From Symbiodinium natans (taxonomy: Eukaryota > Sar > Dinophyceae > Suessiales > Symbiodiniaceae): 64,000 nucleotides of DNA. Made by a program: the position numbers and the translations under genes. The stretch lies in contig CAJNDS010000176.1 of the NCBI GenBank assembly GCA_905221605.1, forward strand, positions 124,001-188,000, in the 5' to 3' direction. The first letter of the stretch is position 1. Each line of letters starts with the position of its first letter. This document shows, one piece after another, positions 19,362 to 29,016 of the stretch. The notes beneath the pieces are model-generated. The model was not told where the DNA came from. It saw only the letters and a list, made by a program, of their open reading frames with translations, and made no database searches.

Positions 19362-19874
19362 ATGCTGGCAAAAAAAGGGCGAACACAGCGCGGCGAGCTG
19401 CTTGCATGGCAGCGTTTCCAGGTCTTTCGTCAGCCCACGTCCCTCCACTGCTCAGAAACATTCGAGACTGCTCTCTGTAGCGCCTTTGCTCTGGAAGACG
19501 AGGTGCCCCCCCCAAACAAAAATGCACTTCTGGCGGAGGTCTCTGGCCTCCAGAGATTCATCCAGCCCTACTGGCCGTCGGCGCAGAGGCATGGGGAGAT
19601 GATACAGTCACGATATGTCACGATCAAAAGATGGCGCAGTCATGGCACTATTTTTTATCACCATGTGAGCATGGCCACTTCTCGAACCTGTTGTTGCCAC
19701 CCAGATTGCACAGTACGGTGCATCTTCATCTCCCGTTTTGCAGGCAGCTTGGAGCGCCTACGGCGACTCACAGGCACTGCAGACTTGAGACCCGATCTTA
19801 AGAGTTACGCTGTTGCAACTACTCACTACTATTTCACTATGCCGTGCCTACTTGCTTCGCGCTGTGGACAGTAA
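19362..19874 (+). CDS. Hypothetical open frame, 170 residues
   Basis: One of the longest non-repetitive ATG frames in the window. It contains CSAFALEDEVPPPNKNALLA, then EVSGLQRFIQPYWPSAQRHG and ADLRPDLKSYAVATTHYYFT. It may be an exon, a small gene or chance. No domain recognised; an overlapping minus-strand frame is open only at the start. Confidence 0.33.
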   Translation: MLAKKGRTQRGELLAWQRFQVFRQPTSLHCSETFETALCSAFALEDEVPPPNKNALLAEVSGLQRFIQPYWPSAQRHGEMIQSRYVTIKRWRSHGTIFYHHVSMATSRTCCCHPDCTVRCIFISRFAGSLERLRRLTGTADLRPDLKSYAVATTHYYFTMPCLLASRCGQ

Positions 19875-20019
19875 TAATACGTCGTGGCAGCAAACAGAAA
19901 CCACATTGCGTTCACATCAGACAACCTCTTGCAAGGCTCGGTTTGAGTGGTGTCTTGTGTCAGGCACTGAGCCCGGCCAATCCGACAAGGACCAGTCTGG
20001 ACATCGTTAGTGCCATGGC

Positions 20020-20178
20020 TGCAGAGCCCCCCGAACGCCCTCGCACCCTTCAGCAGCAAGACGGAAGGTGAGTGAACTATAATTAGTGACCACCACAACC
20101 CCGAAACCCTCGACTCCTCTCGTCAGATGATCCGATGTGGCAGCCGTGGCTGGCATTCATTAAGGAGAAGAAGGCCAG
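20020..20178 (+). CDS. Two candidate exons, Trp-rich
   Basis: Exon 20020-20069 reads WLQSPPNALAPFSSKTE before donor GTGAGT. After CGTCAG| at 20126 the next reads DDPMWQPWLAFIKEKKAR before GTGACT. The phase-1 join gives Asp. Strong splice signals; product unknown. Confidence 0.42.
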
Positions 20179-20250
20179 GTGACTCATGTGAGCCTCTGAG
20201 CCTAGACTCCGCAGACAAGAATAGGACACCAGAAGGAGCTCGCCTTAGAC

Positions 20251-20540
20251 ACCGCCTTTCTACCAGCTCCACAGTAATTCGTGGGTACAGTCGCTGCAAG
20301 GACCCCGACTGCCTCTGGTCACTCCAGGAGCCTTTGGCATTATCTGGCACTGTTTCCAGCAGATAGTTCCAGGGTTGTTACAACGACTGCTGGTCACTGT
20401 CTGTGGTGGTCTTCTTCTTGTCGGGGATGTCGGGGCCTTCTTTTCATGTCTGGTACTGGCCGTGCTCGCAGTAGACTTGACTGGCCGGGCATGGCCAGAT
20501 GTTTGCCCGAAGATGCTTCTAGTTCTAAGTGGCCCACCTT
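20251..20540 (+). CDS. Exon encoding two hydrophobic (membrane) segments
   Basis: A 97-codon open frame with no ATG: PPFYQLHSNSWVQSLQGPRL, then FGIIWHCFQQIVPGLLQRLL, VTVCGGLLLVGDVGAFFSCL and VLAVLAVDLTG. Two adjacent 18-20 residue apolar stretches look like membrane helices, suggesting a channel or receptor-like membrane protein. It starts after GCCTTAG| and stops TGA at 20538. An overlapping frame reads less naturally. Confidence 0.42.
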
Positions 20541-20865
20541 GACAGAGGCACGTGGGACCCACAGCATCAGCCTTGCTTGCTGTGCTGCCCAAAAATCTTG
20601 CCGCTAAATAGGGTTTTAGAGTTTAGGGTTTAGTTAGGGTTTAGGGAGCTGGCCTTGGATGCCATGACTGCTGGTCGGTAGTGATACTGGTACTGACGGG
20701 GAAAAAGCAAACCTTAGCAAGAGCCGTTGCAGCTTCAAGCAAAAGACTTCCACAACACACCGCATGCAACAGGCTCCGTCACCATGATGCGACCACGAGA
20801 CGTGCTCATCACCGGTTTTGTAGTTATTTACTCTGCTCAAGCAGTATGTATAGACCATTTCCATA

Positions 20866-20957
20866 GCACCAAGTCCTTCTGGCGCTAAGGATCGGATCTT
20901 CAACTCCACTGTGGAGTCTCGCCTCAAGAGCAGTGCTTCCGCCGCCTGCCTCTGTCA
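20866..20957 (+). CDS. Candidate exon
   Basis: It reads PSPSGAKDRIFNSTVESRLK then SSASAACLCQ, ending at a GC donor (CAG|GCGCC). An N-x-S/T glycosylation motif (NST) is present. Confidence 0.4.
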
Positions 20958-21175
20958 GGCGCCACCCTGGTCTGGGGTTGCATATAGGTTCTTCTTCTTC
21001 TGCTTCTGCCTACTATTTGTTTTCTTAGTATGCTTTTTTACAAGGCTGTTTAGGGATGTGACGAGATAACTCGTACCTGGAATGTCTATAGCAGGCTGAA
21101 GAATCACAATTAAGGACTGTTAGTAGAAGGGGGAAGATCTCAAGTCCTTACCCTTGCTCGGCCTCATCAACGCAG

Positions 21176-21440
21176 GTGCCAGAGACCACGGAGACGGTGG
21201 GCGCAGATGGGGTAGCAGCCCCCGCGGCCGACGACAGCGTTCACAAGCTGCTCGTCTCAAGCACGGACCATCATGGTAAAGCATTGGGATGTTCCCCCTT
21301 CTACTAACAGTCCTGAGTAGGGATTCTAGTACCCCCTAGTGATCATAATCCCCTTTCAGGGCGGTTAGTCTAAGGGGGCATCCGAGGTAAAGCAGCTCAA
21401 GGCTTTGGACCTCCGCTAGAATCTGGAAAGATACATGGGT
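21176..21440 (+). CDS. Exon split by a precisely spliced introner
   Basis: Part 1 (21176-21275, after CAACGCAG) reads VPETTETVGADGVAAPAADD then SVHKLLVSSTDHH. Part 2 (from 21387) reads KAAQGFGPPLESGKIHG. The phase-1 join rebuilds GGT AAA exactly as the uninterrupted sequence would read. Part 2 probably ends at CATGG|GTGCTAG. Confidence 0.6.
21284..21385. mobile_element. Family-A introner (A1) with 9 bp target duplication
   Basis: The element TTGGGATGTTCCCCCTT ... AAGGGGGCATCCGA is flanked by GGTAAAGCA at 21275-21283 and 21386-21394. The donor GTAAAG comes from the left duplication and the acceptor AG from the element end plus the right duplication. Relatives lie at 26012, 43113 and 45471. 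Confidence 0.8.
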
Positions 21441-21546
21441 GCTAGAAGAGGCAACAAGTCAGGAGTCGGCACCCTCTTTGCAGGACCCCAGGAACGTGAG
21501 TCCTGAGGCAGCAAAACTTATACACTGATCGCTGGCACGGGGCAGC

Positions 21547-21707
21547 CGAGGCCCCACATTGGCAAGTTCTGTGATGCCATGTGGATGGACTTCACCGTGG
21601 ATGGCCAGGAGCTGGGCGCGCGTTGCGCGCATGAGTATTTCGCAGTAGCCTTGCCAATGGAAGGAACGCACATTGTCGGATGGCGGTCGCAGTCGCAATC
21701 GTCCGAG
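21547..21707 (+). CDS. Strong exon with canonical donor
   Basis: It reads RPHIGKFCDAMWMDFTVDGQ, then ELGARCAHEYFAVALPMEGT and HIVGWRSQSQSSE between GGGGCAG| and GTAAGT. One of the best exons by codon use and splice sites. It may follow 21176-21440 in the same gene. No family recognised. Confidence 0.52.
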
Positions 21708-21775
21708 GTAAGTCGCAGTACTAGCAGCAGGCATGGGAGTTGTAGTGGGAGGAGAATGGATAATGACATCAGCAC

Positions 21776-22018
21776 ATGGCCAGAGTCCAGAGGCCTGCTA
21801 AAGTCTTTTGTAGGTGGTTTCTATACTTCCACCGGCTGGCAGGAGGTGCGCAGCACTGGCTACTGCGAATGGGAGTTACATCCAGTCACTCGGCATTCTG
21901 GCCACTGTGCGACTCACAGCCATGCAATGCTGCGGCCGCTGATATGTTGACCACCTTGAAACGAGAATCTTGCTTGGTCCTTTGGGATCACCAAGTACCT
22001 CGCCATGCGCCCGAGTAG
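21776..22018 (+). CDS. Candidate exon
   Basis: It reads RWFLYFHRLAGGAQHWLLRM, then GVTSSHSAFWPLCDSQPCNA and DMLTTLKRESC, to TAG at 22016. Aromatic/His-rich with a Cys pair. A second frame across the same bases is also open. Confidence 0.33.
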   Translation: MARVQRPAKVFCRWFLYFHRLAGGAQHWLLRMGVTSSHSAFWPLCDSQPCNAAAADMLTTLKRESCLVLWDHQVPRHAPE

Positions 22019-22639
22019 TGTAAGAGGTTCTTGATGCTTCCTGGCACTTTGCCTCAAGTTCCAAGAGTCCAACCCACACGAAGTCCCTGTTTGCTGGCTC
22101 ACGGCCTGAGCAACGACGAGGGGCAGCACAACTCTGCAGGCTGTCTTGCCTGCTCCATGCTGCGCCATAGCAAGATAATTGCTGAAGTACAAGAATTAGG
22201 ACTTGTGCGTTACGGTGCTGCGCCCAGGAAGTGCCAACGAGCTCGGCTGTTCTCAGTTTCGACGCCGCGCAAAATTTGACAAGCGGGGCCATGGAAGCAG
22301 GCAGCCCTGCCCTGTCGCTTTTTGTCGCCCTCCCCCCCCTTCCCACTGCATGGCTTGGTGGAAGTTGCCTTCACGAAGCTTTTGTACTCACGTATTTGCT
22401 TAAATCTAGGCTTCGGTGAGTACATCGTATGAAGTTTCAAGTTTTCCTTGCAGTCTCCCCACGTGCTGCGAGGTGACGTGGACTGGAGCTCGGCCATGCG
22501 GGCGCCGGCCTGGCAGCTCAGTGGAGACGGGCGCTTCGAGCTCGACCCAAAGAAGCGCGGCCATCGAGTTTGGGGGAACAGTTGGGGTGGAGGTAGGGAC
22601 GGAAACCGAGAGCGCTTCCCACAAGTGACTCTTTTATGG

Positions 22640-22797
22640 TGGATCTTGGCGAGCAGGGCCCCAGGAGTAGGAGAGTGTCACCTGAACAGATACTTGACGG
22701 TACTTGTGAGCAGGCTCGTGGGGTCGGAGTACACTATGGCCGCCTGGGTCAAGTTGCCATACTTCGAGGCACGGGGGAATGGGGGGCTTGGGGGTTA
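22640..22797 (+). CDS. Candidate exon
   Basis: One frame contains LVGSEYTMAAWVKLPYFEAR, which recalls the 'FT..AWVK' strand of laminin-G-like domains. Evidence is weak because another frame (VDLGEQGPRSRR) is equally open. Confidence 0.25.
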
Positions 22798-23157
22798 ATT
22801 TGGGTTTAACGGGCGCTTAGGGTTTAGGCCACTGGTGGGTGGGGGGAGCATCTAACCATCCCAAAACAACAGCAGCCTCACTATGCACGGAACGAAGCTT
22901 TGAGAAGAAGCTCTGTTTGAATGGAGTCTGAACCCGAGGCCGCGAACGCTTCAGATGCGGGGCAGGCACTCACCGGGGATGTCAACAACATGGGCAGTTG
23001 TAGAGGGTTTTGGGTTTGGGGTTTAGGGTGTATAGGGTTCAGGGTTTTGGGTTTTTCGGGGGTGTTGAGAGACTGCTGTCTCAAGGGGTCTAGGGTCTCT
23101 TGTTTGGGAGGCCGTGTTTGGGTATCTGGAGCGGCCCTTTTTTGGCAAGTTGGCTTG

Positions 23158-23262
23158 GGAAACCCTAAACCCCAAATCCTAAACCCCAAACCCTAAACCC
23201 CAAACCCCAAACCCCAAACCCTAAACCCTAAACCCCATACTCTAACCCTAAACCCCAAAGGG
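23158..23262. repeat. CCCTAAA/CCCCAAA array before an acceptor
   Basis: Mixed CCCTAAA and CCCCAAA units running towards CCCCTGAAG|GTTCGC. Confidence 0.88.
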
Positions 23263-23269
23263 GGGGGCC

Positions 23270-23328
23270 CCTGAAGGTTCGCATCTTTGACGCCCTGGGC
23301 ATGTCAGGCCTGAACCGAGGGGCCGTGA
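23270..23328 (+). CDS. Exon resembling a C2-domain beta strand
   Basis: It reads LKVRIFDALGMSGLNRGAVI then E before donor GTTTTT. 'L.V.I.DA.G' is the usual first strand of C2 domains. Only this strand is visible, so the domain call is tentative. Confidence 0.38.
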
Positions 23329-23442
23329 TAGAGGTTTTTCGGCATTTTTGGGCTTGGGGGTGTAGGGTTCATAAGGTTCATAGGGTTTATAGGGTTTAGG
23401 GTTTAAGGTTTAGGGTTTAGGGTTAGGTTTTCTTTTTTCCCA

Positions 23443-23634
23443 ATGCTTTGGGGCATGGAAGTCGCCGATGCCTGGGGCCCGGAGAGATTCCAGCCTTGGT
23501 CAGGAGAAGTGGAGCCGTGTCTTCAGGCGCCTTGGGACCCTCCTAGACACTTCTGTGGATCTGTGGTAGGGAATCTTTCGGGAACCCATGCACTGATGGT
23601 CGCATACGAAGAATTCAGAACACTACGGCCGTGA
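23443..23634 (+). CDS. Candidate exon, Trp/Pro-rich
   Basis: It reads MEVADAWGPERFQPWSGEVE, then PCLQAPWDPPRHFCGSVVGN and MVAYEEFRTLRP to TGA at 23632. Protein-like throughout. Possibly a single exon of the Cys-rich gene at 23.4-25.3 kb. Confidence 0.42.
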   Translation: MLWGMEVADAWGPERFQPWSGEVEPCLQAPWDPPRHFCGSVVGNLSGTHALMVAYEEFRTLRP

Positions 23635-23638
23635 GCAG

Positions 23639-23790
23639 GGACACTTCTGCAACATGCGGCACAGCACAGGAGAGACTGCAGAATGAGTGCTCAGAACAAC
23701 CACTTCGGCTACGCAGCACTCTAGTGGAAGTAGCTGGTGTCGAAAGTGCCATGTGTTGCTCGATGTGCACGTGTCTTCTTCTATAGACGC
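23639..23790 (+). CDS. Cys-rich exon
   Basis: After GAGCAG|G the frame reads DTSATCGTAQERLQNECSEQ, then STLVEVAGVESAMCCSMCTC. Six Cys; fits an extracellular module. Confidence 0.42.
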
Positions 23791-24094
23791 TATAGCCGAT
23801 CTCAAAAAATCAGCAATTGCAGGTGGCAGGAAGCTTGTGTTGTTTCGGGTCTAGGGTTTTGAGTTTAGGCTTTAGCTTTAGCTATGCAGAGTTGCAGGCA
23901 ACACTATAGAAGTGCACATGCCAGGCTCCAGGTAGTAGCAGCAATCTGCTGTTGTTAGCAGCGGTGCTTGGCCCGGATCCCGCAACCAAGCTACGTGCTG
24001 CTACGCGCAGGATCATCTGCGTAAGTAATCTGCATCTGCATCCTACATACATTATGCAGAAAGTGCACGGCGGGAATCGTGATATGGTTAAGGA

Positions 24095-24289
24095 TACGTG
24101 AAGGACCATCTCCTCAAAGGGGCGCGCATCATTCTCAAACCGTGCAGTACAGACCCGAGTTGCTCGTCTTCGAATCAAACGGCCACTGAGTTGACGCAGC
24201 GTCTCGAACTGGATGGACGACCACCATTTTGCACTGGAGACTTCCTCTGCACCGTGGCGCTGGATGGGTTTCGCGAAGCTTCTACTTGA
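24095..24289 (+). CDS. Cys-rich exon
   Basis: It reads KDHLLKGARIILKPCSTDPS, then CSSSNQTATELTQRLELDGR and PPFCTGDFLCTVALDGFREA, ending TGA at 24287. Very coding-like codon use. Extracellular type (NQT sequon, four Cys). Confidence 0.48.
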   Translation, partial: YVKDHLLKGARIILKPCSTDPSCSSSNQTATELTQRLELDGRPPFCTGDFLCTVALDGFREAST

Positions 24290-24536
24290 TGGGCCTGGAA
24301 ATAACTTCAGGTTGAGTCATCACGTTGCCACTCATGGCGGGCTTGTGACTTCCGAGGTTGTGAGGGTTTAGGTTTTCGGGTTCCTGCGGCTGCCTGTGAG
24401 TGTGACTACCCTTCGGCACCGTACTCAACAATAAAGTTTCGATGATCTTTGTGCAGGCAGTCTCCAGTGTACGCTTCCGTGTTTGCACAGGTTCTCCTGC
24501 ATGCGTTGCATGTTCTCTGTTAGCCGCGCTGTGCAG

Positions 24537-24679
24537 GCAATGGCACTGATTTGGTCCGCTGCTGTGCGCCTCCTACTACGCAGCTTAGACTCACTTTTGA
24601 CAAAGTCGGTGCCAGGGAGGTCGGTTACGATTCTGGCGCCGTGAAGACACCATGCGCAACACACTCCCTTGAAGCGCAT
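24537..24679 (+). CDS. Cys-rich exon
   Basis: After TGTGCAG| the frame reads NGTDLVRCCAPPTTQLRLTF, then DKVGAREVGYDSGAVKTPCA. Beta-rich with three Cys and an NGT sequon. Confidence 0.45.
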
Positions 24680-24857
24680 TGAACCGTGCTTCGCCTACGG
24701 CCCCAAAAAGGGAGGAGAGCCACGTAGAGCCACCCGCTGCGTTTTCCGTGAGCTGGTGTACGCGAGGCTCTCCACCACGACCACGACGGTGACCTTGGGA
24801 GTGAATGAGAGCTTCGAGCTCGAAGACGACTGTATGTGCAGCTGCGCTCCCCAGATG
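24672..24857 (+). CDS. Candidate exon
   Basis: It reads KRIEPCFAYGPKKGGEPRRA, then RELVYARLSTTTTTVTLGVN and ESFELEDDC. GTATGT inside GACGACT|GTATGT is a good donor but the phase into 24910 is not resolved. Likely the same gene as its neighbours. Confidence 0.42.
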
Positions 24858-24909
24858 CAGTCAGTCGCAGAGTTCGGTTGGGATTTTTAATGGTTCTATT
24901 CGGCTTTCA

Positions 24910-25116
24910 GGAACTCCTGCGAGTTGTTGACTCGTGGTCTGAGGCCATTAACATGACGGAAGAGGTCGAGGATGAACTGGGCACGCCATTGAAGCGCAAG
25001 CAGAAGTGGGCCATTGGAATGCGAGCTTGCGACAGTGAGGCCTGTCCCGACATAGGGCTTCCTTCATCGCTTTCGTGTTGCAAGCCGATCGATGCACGGC
25101 TCATTTTTATAACGTA
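24910..25116 (+). CDS. Strong exon
   Basis: After GGCTTTCAG| it reads ELLRVVDSWSEAINMTEEVE, then DELGTPLKRKQKWAIGMRAC and CPDIGLPSSLSCCKPIDARL. Acidic helix then a Cys-rich segment; NMT sequon. Codon use is clearly coding. Confidence 0.52.
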
Positions 25117-25131
25117 ATGTCGACTGTTTCA

Positions 25132-25270
25132 CGTGGAGGCTTCCTGGGACAGCGGCGCAGACATGGATGTTCCTCCCGATGGGTCTGAGTGGCTCATGCT
25201 GGTTGCAATTGGCAGAGGTGACATGGAAGGCACGCCACGGAGTGAAGGTTTTGGTGAAGGTGTCTGAACC
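25132..25270 (+). CDS. Candidate exon
   Basis: It reads VEASWDSGADMDVPPDGSEW, then LMLVAIGRGDMEGTPRSEGF, TGA at 25265. Beta-strand then loop composition. Probably the last visible exon of the 23.4-25.3 kb gene. Confidence 0.45.
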
Positions 25271-26011
25271 TGCAACGTCAACCGCACCATGCACCGTCCT
25301 GAGGCAACGAATACAAGATTTCCAGCTAGGAGCAGTTTGCATTGAGAGTTGCAGTAACACCTAGAAGTGGCGTTAATGGAGAAGTGCCCGCGTACTCTTC
25401 GGTGAATTTGTTGGACGAATAGTTGAATAGTTGGGCCCTTACCCCGAGATAACATGACATGACATTGTCACGTCACGCAGCAGGTGACCTGTACAGCGTC
25501 AACTTGTAACAAAGTTTCCGTGCAGCGCAGGTCGGGGCACGACCACCTTCTACTCATCTGCAGCATTGGGTCCCGAAGTGATCCGTGCCCTGTCCACTGC
25601 TACTGTAGGATTTTGTCTTCCGAAACTGGTGGAACACACGGAATTTCAGGATTCTTGCTCAGAGTAAGAAGGAGCAATCTCTCGAGTCGACTCGCCTTTC
25701 GATTTTTAGTGCTGGACAAGGTTGTAGCGCCACATTCCGCTTGCGATGGGTCATGGGTAGATAAACACGCCGCTTTGTGAAAGGGTGCAGGGTTAGGGTT
25801 TAGAGTTTAGAGTTTATGGTTTAGGGTCTGAACGTGTCTCTGAGGCTATACGCAGAACTTCGGCTGCGCATCACCAGGCTGTTCCACACAACTGCGCCTC
25901 GACTTGCAATGCCGCAATGTCGTCTGGCCACGAATGTCGAAGCCATCTGAAGCCATCTCCTCGTAGTCGTTCCCCCCCCCCCCCCGCCCACCGGGGTTTA
26001 GGATTTCGGTT

Positions 26012-26109
26012 GGGATGTTCGCCTTTATACTAGCAGTCCTCAAGAGGGACTATGGTACCCCCAAGTATAAACGCCATAAAGGACTGCTAGTATAGGGGGA
26101 GCATCCCAA
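26012..26109. mobile_element. Family-A element (A2), near-perfect inverted repeats
   Basis: Ends TTGGGATGTTCGCCTTTATA and CTAGTATAGGGGGAGCATCC with AGGACTGCTAGTATA on the right pairing with TATACTAGCAGTCCT on the left. It sits immediately next to a TTTAGGG array. Confidence 0.75.
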
Positions 26110-26189
26110 GGTTTAGGGTTTAGGGTTTAGGGTTTAGGGTTTAGGGTTTAGGGTTTAGGGTTTAGGGTTTAGGGTTTAGGGTTTAGGGT
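26108..26189. repeat. TTTAGGG array
   Basis: About eleven perfect units between element A2 and the exon at 26190. Confidence 0.92.
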
Positions 26190-26456
26190 TCATGACGACA
26201 TGGCCGAAGGATCTTCCGAGATATTCCGCGCGACCCAGCTCGGACCTGCGCCCTGGAAGTGGATGTGTATGTCACGGACGCTAGGCTCAGAGGACTAAAG
26301 GAGGGACCCTGATAAGGGACATTGGGGTTATTTGGGGGCTAGGGGTTATATAGGGGAATAAGATGAAAGGTCCCTTATAGGGGTCCCTCCTTTCAGCCCT
26401 TAATAGGCAGACTGGCAAGCACCTTCTCTCAGAGAGCTCCCAGACACACTCTCTAG
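26190..26456 (+). CDS. Candidate exon pair interrupted by element D1
   Basis: The frame reads RRIFRDIPRDPARTCALEVD, then VYVTDARLRGLK to 26300. Removing 26301-26396 continues PLIGRLASTFSQRAPRHTL to TAG at 26454. 'LEVDVYVTDARL' resembles a C2-type or Ig-like strand. An alternative frame (MAEGSSEIFRATQ) is open upstream of the element. Confidence 0.4.
26295..26396. mobile_element. Family-D element (D1), candidate GA-AG introner
   Basis: The left end CTAAAGGAGGGACCCTGATA is inverted at the right as TATAGGGGTCCCTCCTTTCAG. The donor would be AAG|GAGGGA and the acceptor TTTCAG. A partial relative is at about 59805. Confidence 0.65.
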
Positions 26457-26551
26457 CTTTGTAGGCCCTTCCTCATCTACTTGCGGTTGCGTTCCGGATA
26501 ACTTCGTCCCTCCTGAACCCTCAGGCGCGAAGACCCAAAGGCCCTGAACCT

Positions 26552-26736
26552 TAGACCAGGATTACGTCAACGACGAGCACCATGCTAACCCGGAGGTGGT
26601 GGACCCTTGGCGCAGCAGTGAAAAGGACAAGTTTTTTTGGCGGTGTGTTCCTCGGCACTTCGAACTCACCCATTCTCAGGAGTACATTACAGTCCGCGGC
26701 GGCGCCCCGGAGAGAAGCCGCGGCTTGCCTTGAGGT
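26552..26736 (+). CDS. Strong exon
   Basis: It reads DQDYVNDEHHANPEVVDPWR, then SSEKDKFFWRCVPRHFELTH and SQEYITVRGGAPERSRGLP. It is much more protein-like than the overlapping 128-codon ATG frame at 26582, which I regard as its shadow. Function unknown. Confidence 0.48.
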
Positions 26737-26820
26737 TGTGAAAGGAACAGGAGCTTACAGGAAGTGGACGCTTGTAGGAAGTGCCTTTCTGGAATTCATG
26801 GTCTTGACATGTCTTTGCTA

Positions 26821-26999
26821 CAGTGTTGCCGCTGTGCTGTGGCCAAGGCACTGTGCGAGAGAACTGCCACCCTGGTGCGGCCAACCAGCTAGACAGACTC
26901 TACAACTGCGTTCACAAAGAGAAGCTCGGCCTGATTCGTGCGGTGTCATGCCAAGGCCAAGCCCATGAGGTCGAGCTTGATTCTCAATTCGGGTCTTAG
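26821..26999 (+). CDS. Strong Cys-rich terminal exon
   Basis: After GCTACAG| it reads LPLCCGQGTVRENCHPGAAN, then QLDRLYNCVHKEKLGLIRAV and SCQGQAHEVELDSQFGS to TAG at 26997. Five Cys. A donor at CATGAG|GTCGAG is an alternative to the stop. Confidence 0.5.
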
Positions 27000-27985
27000 T
27001 GACTGCAGGTGCCTTTTAAAGTGGACTCCTTAGCACAACAAAAAGTAACCTCAACCATGATTCGGAGCCCACCCCAACCCCCCCCCCCCCAAACCAACCA
27101 AGGGAAGCCTGGAAGGCTTGCAGGGAATACATATAGATATTTCATTATACCTATATATATATATATATGTGTGTACATCGTACTCATGTATGTATATATA
27201 TATATATATATATATAAACGTTGTCTCATGTTATGTATGCATAAAAACATGTATATGTTTATGTCTCTCTTCCTCTCCGTCTTTCCTCTCTCGTTTTTAT
27301 TCTCTCTCTCTCTCTCTCCTCTTTCTCTTTCTCTTTCTCCATTTCTCTGGCACCCCGCCCTGCCATGCGCTTACCTGCATGGGTACCTTCCTGTTTGTGT
27401 TTCAATACTCTTTGCTTGCGTGAAGTCTCTCGACGGCACCCTGGAGATCAAGGGCCTTAACTCTCTCCACCATGTATATGTATGTATATATATATGTATA
27501 TATATATATGAATATATATATACACACATGTTTCGAAGCAAGTCCCTGAGCTCCACGAATCGGATGGCAGGCAGTAGTTGAGAATAGAGGATTCATCTAG
27601 GTCGAAGGTGACCCTGTAGTTTCAAGCTTCAATATTGCAGCCTTCTTTCCGGCCGATTGCACGTGGGGACTTCTTGAACATGTAAGGCTGGAGGCGGTTA
27701 AGTGAACCCGTCAGTCCCAGCAGTTGTCCTTCATGTTGTTTGCCCAACTTTCCTTCGTGGCTTGTTAGCATTCACCGGAAGAACCCCGAACAACAAAAAC
27801 TGAAACAGCCCGATTGAGAAATCCAACCGGGCCTCACTGGATCCAAGAGGGCCCCGGAGCCGAAAAAGAAAAGAACAACCCTGTTCGACGATGATCGGTC
27901 AGAAGGATGTTCTGATTGCCAGTGGCTTGTTGTCCCTAAACCCTAAACCCTGAACCCTAAACCCAAAACCCTAATTACACCCTAG

Positions 27986-28126
27986 GAGCCTGGATGACTG
28001 GATTCTCAGCACCCAGTCGGACCGTGCTGTGCGCCTGGACCTCAAGATCTCACCTTTCGTGGCAGCTCGGCTAACTGTCGCTGCTGGTGGTGTTCCTGTC
28101 TCCTCCGTGGAGATCTGCTCGACCTG
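27986..28126 (+). CDS. Strong exon after a CCCTAAA array
   Basis: After ACACCCTAG|G it reads SLDDWILSTQSDRAVRLDLK, then ISPFVAARLTVAAGGVPVSS and VEICST. Alternating hydrophobic strands. The acceptor follows CCCTAAACCC repeats, as for many exons here. Confidence 0.5.
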
Positions 28127-28278
28127 AACCCTCTCTACTGAAACCTGAATACCTGAACATCCTGAACCCTTGATTTTCTGCTTGCATGATTTTGCGTCCA
28201 GTGAGTGCCCTTATTGAGGACTGAGAAGGGTACTCTTAGGTCCTGCTTTACAAATCATGTTGGGCTCGCGACTTTCAG

Positions 28279-28368
28279 GTTAACCCTAGAGCTATGTCCA
28301 CTAACGCCAGCTACTGCCAGTTGGCGCGCGACCCAAGGACATGTATGCGAAGGACGGATTACTCCTGA
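28279..28368 (+). CDS. Candidate exon
   Basis: After GACTTTCAG| it reads VNPRAMSTNASYCQLARDPR, then TCMRRTDYS. Short, Cys-containing, with an NAS sequon; a competing frame is open. Confidence 0.32.
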   Translation, partial: VNPRAMSTNASYCQLARDPRTCMRRTDYS

Positions 28369-28546
28369 ATGGCATCGCCACCATCGCGTGTGCACGGGTG
28401 CCCTGGAGAAGAAGGAGTGATACGGAGTGGCCTCAACTCTATAAACTCTATAAACTAGTCGGCGGGATTTCGCTTACGCCATCTTCGTTCTTCCCACGGT
28501 CGTGCTGAGGCCGCACCACACTAATTGAACTGCGCGGGTGCTTCCT

Positions 28547-28625
28547 AAAGCAGGGGTACCCCTTGCGCACCTCAAGTACTGGTATCCTTATGACAGGCCC
28601 CGAACGTTTCGAAATCCCATATAGA
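28547..28625. mobile_element. Degenerate family-C element
   Basis: AGGGGTACCCCTT at the left and TTTCGAAATCCCATATAG at the right match family-C ends; the middle has diverged. Confidence 0.35.
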
Positions 28626-28895
28626 TTAAAATGTGAATCTCAAATAGGACATTGTTTGCACCACGGCAATGATCGAGTGAACCCGAACTTTGGGGCCTGG
28701 CTGATATGAGCACCCTAAACATCCTAAGCACCCGAACAATTTGTTTATAGGACTTATCCCAAATCCCCCACAACTTTGGGGGGGCACCCCTTTTGAGCCC
28801 GGCAGAGTCATCCCCAAAGAATCCAGCCACTGCAAGTCGCCCCCAGAAGAAGCAACAAGCGGATAAACGCAAAACCCCCTTGATCCTGTAGGCCT

Positions 28896-28980
28896 CAGCC
28901 CTAAACCCTAAACATCCCTAAACCCTAAACCCTAAACCCTAAACCCCAAACCCTAAACCCTAAACCCTAAACCCTCAACC
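28896..28980. repeat. CCCTAAA array before a coding exon
   Basis: About ten units, then a C-rich tract running to the exon at 29017. Confidence 0.9.
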
Positions 28981-29016
28981 CCTTCCCCTCCCGCCACCCC
29001 CCTTCCTCCCGCCTGC

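Noticed and set aside
26582-26968. 128-codon ATG frame
   Set aside because: Two better frames on the same strand (26552-26736 and 26821-26999) have splice acceptors and much more protein-like composition.
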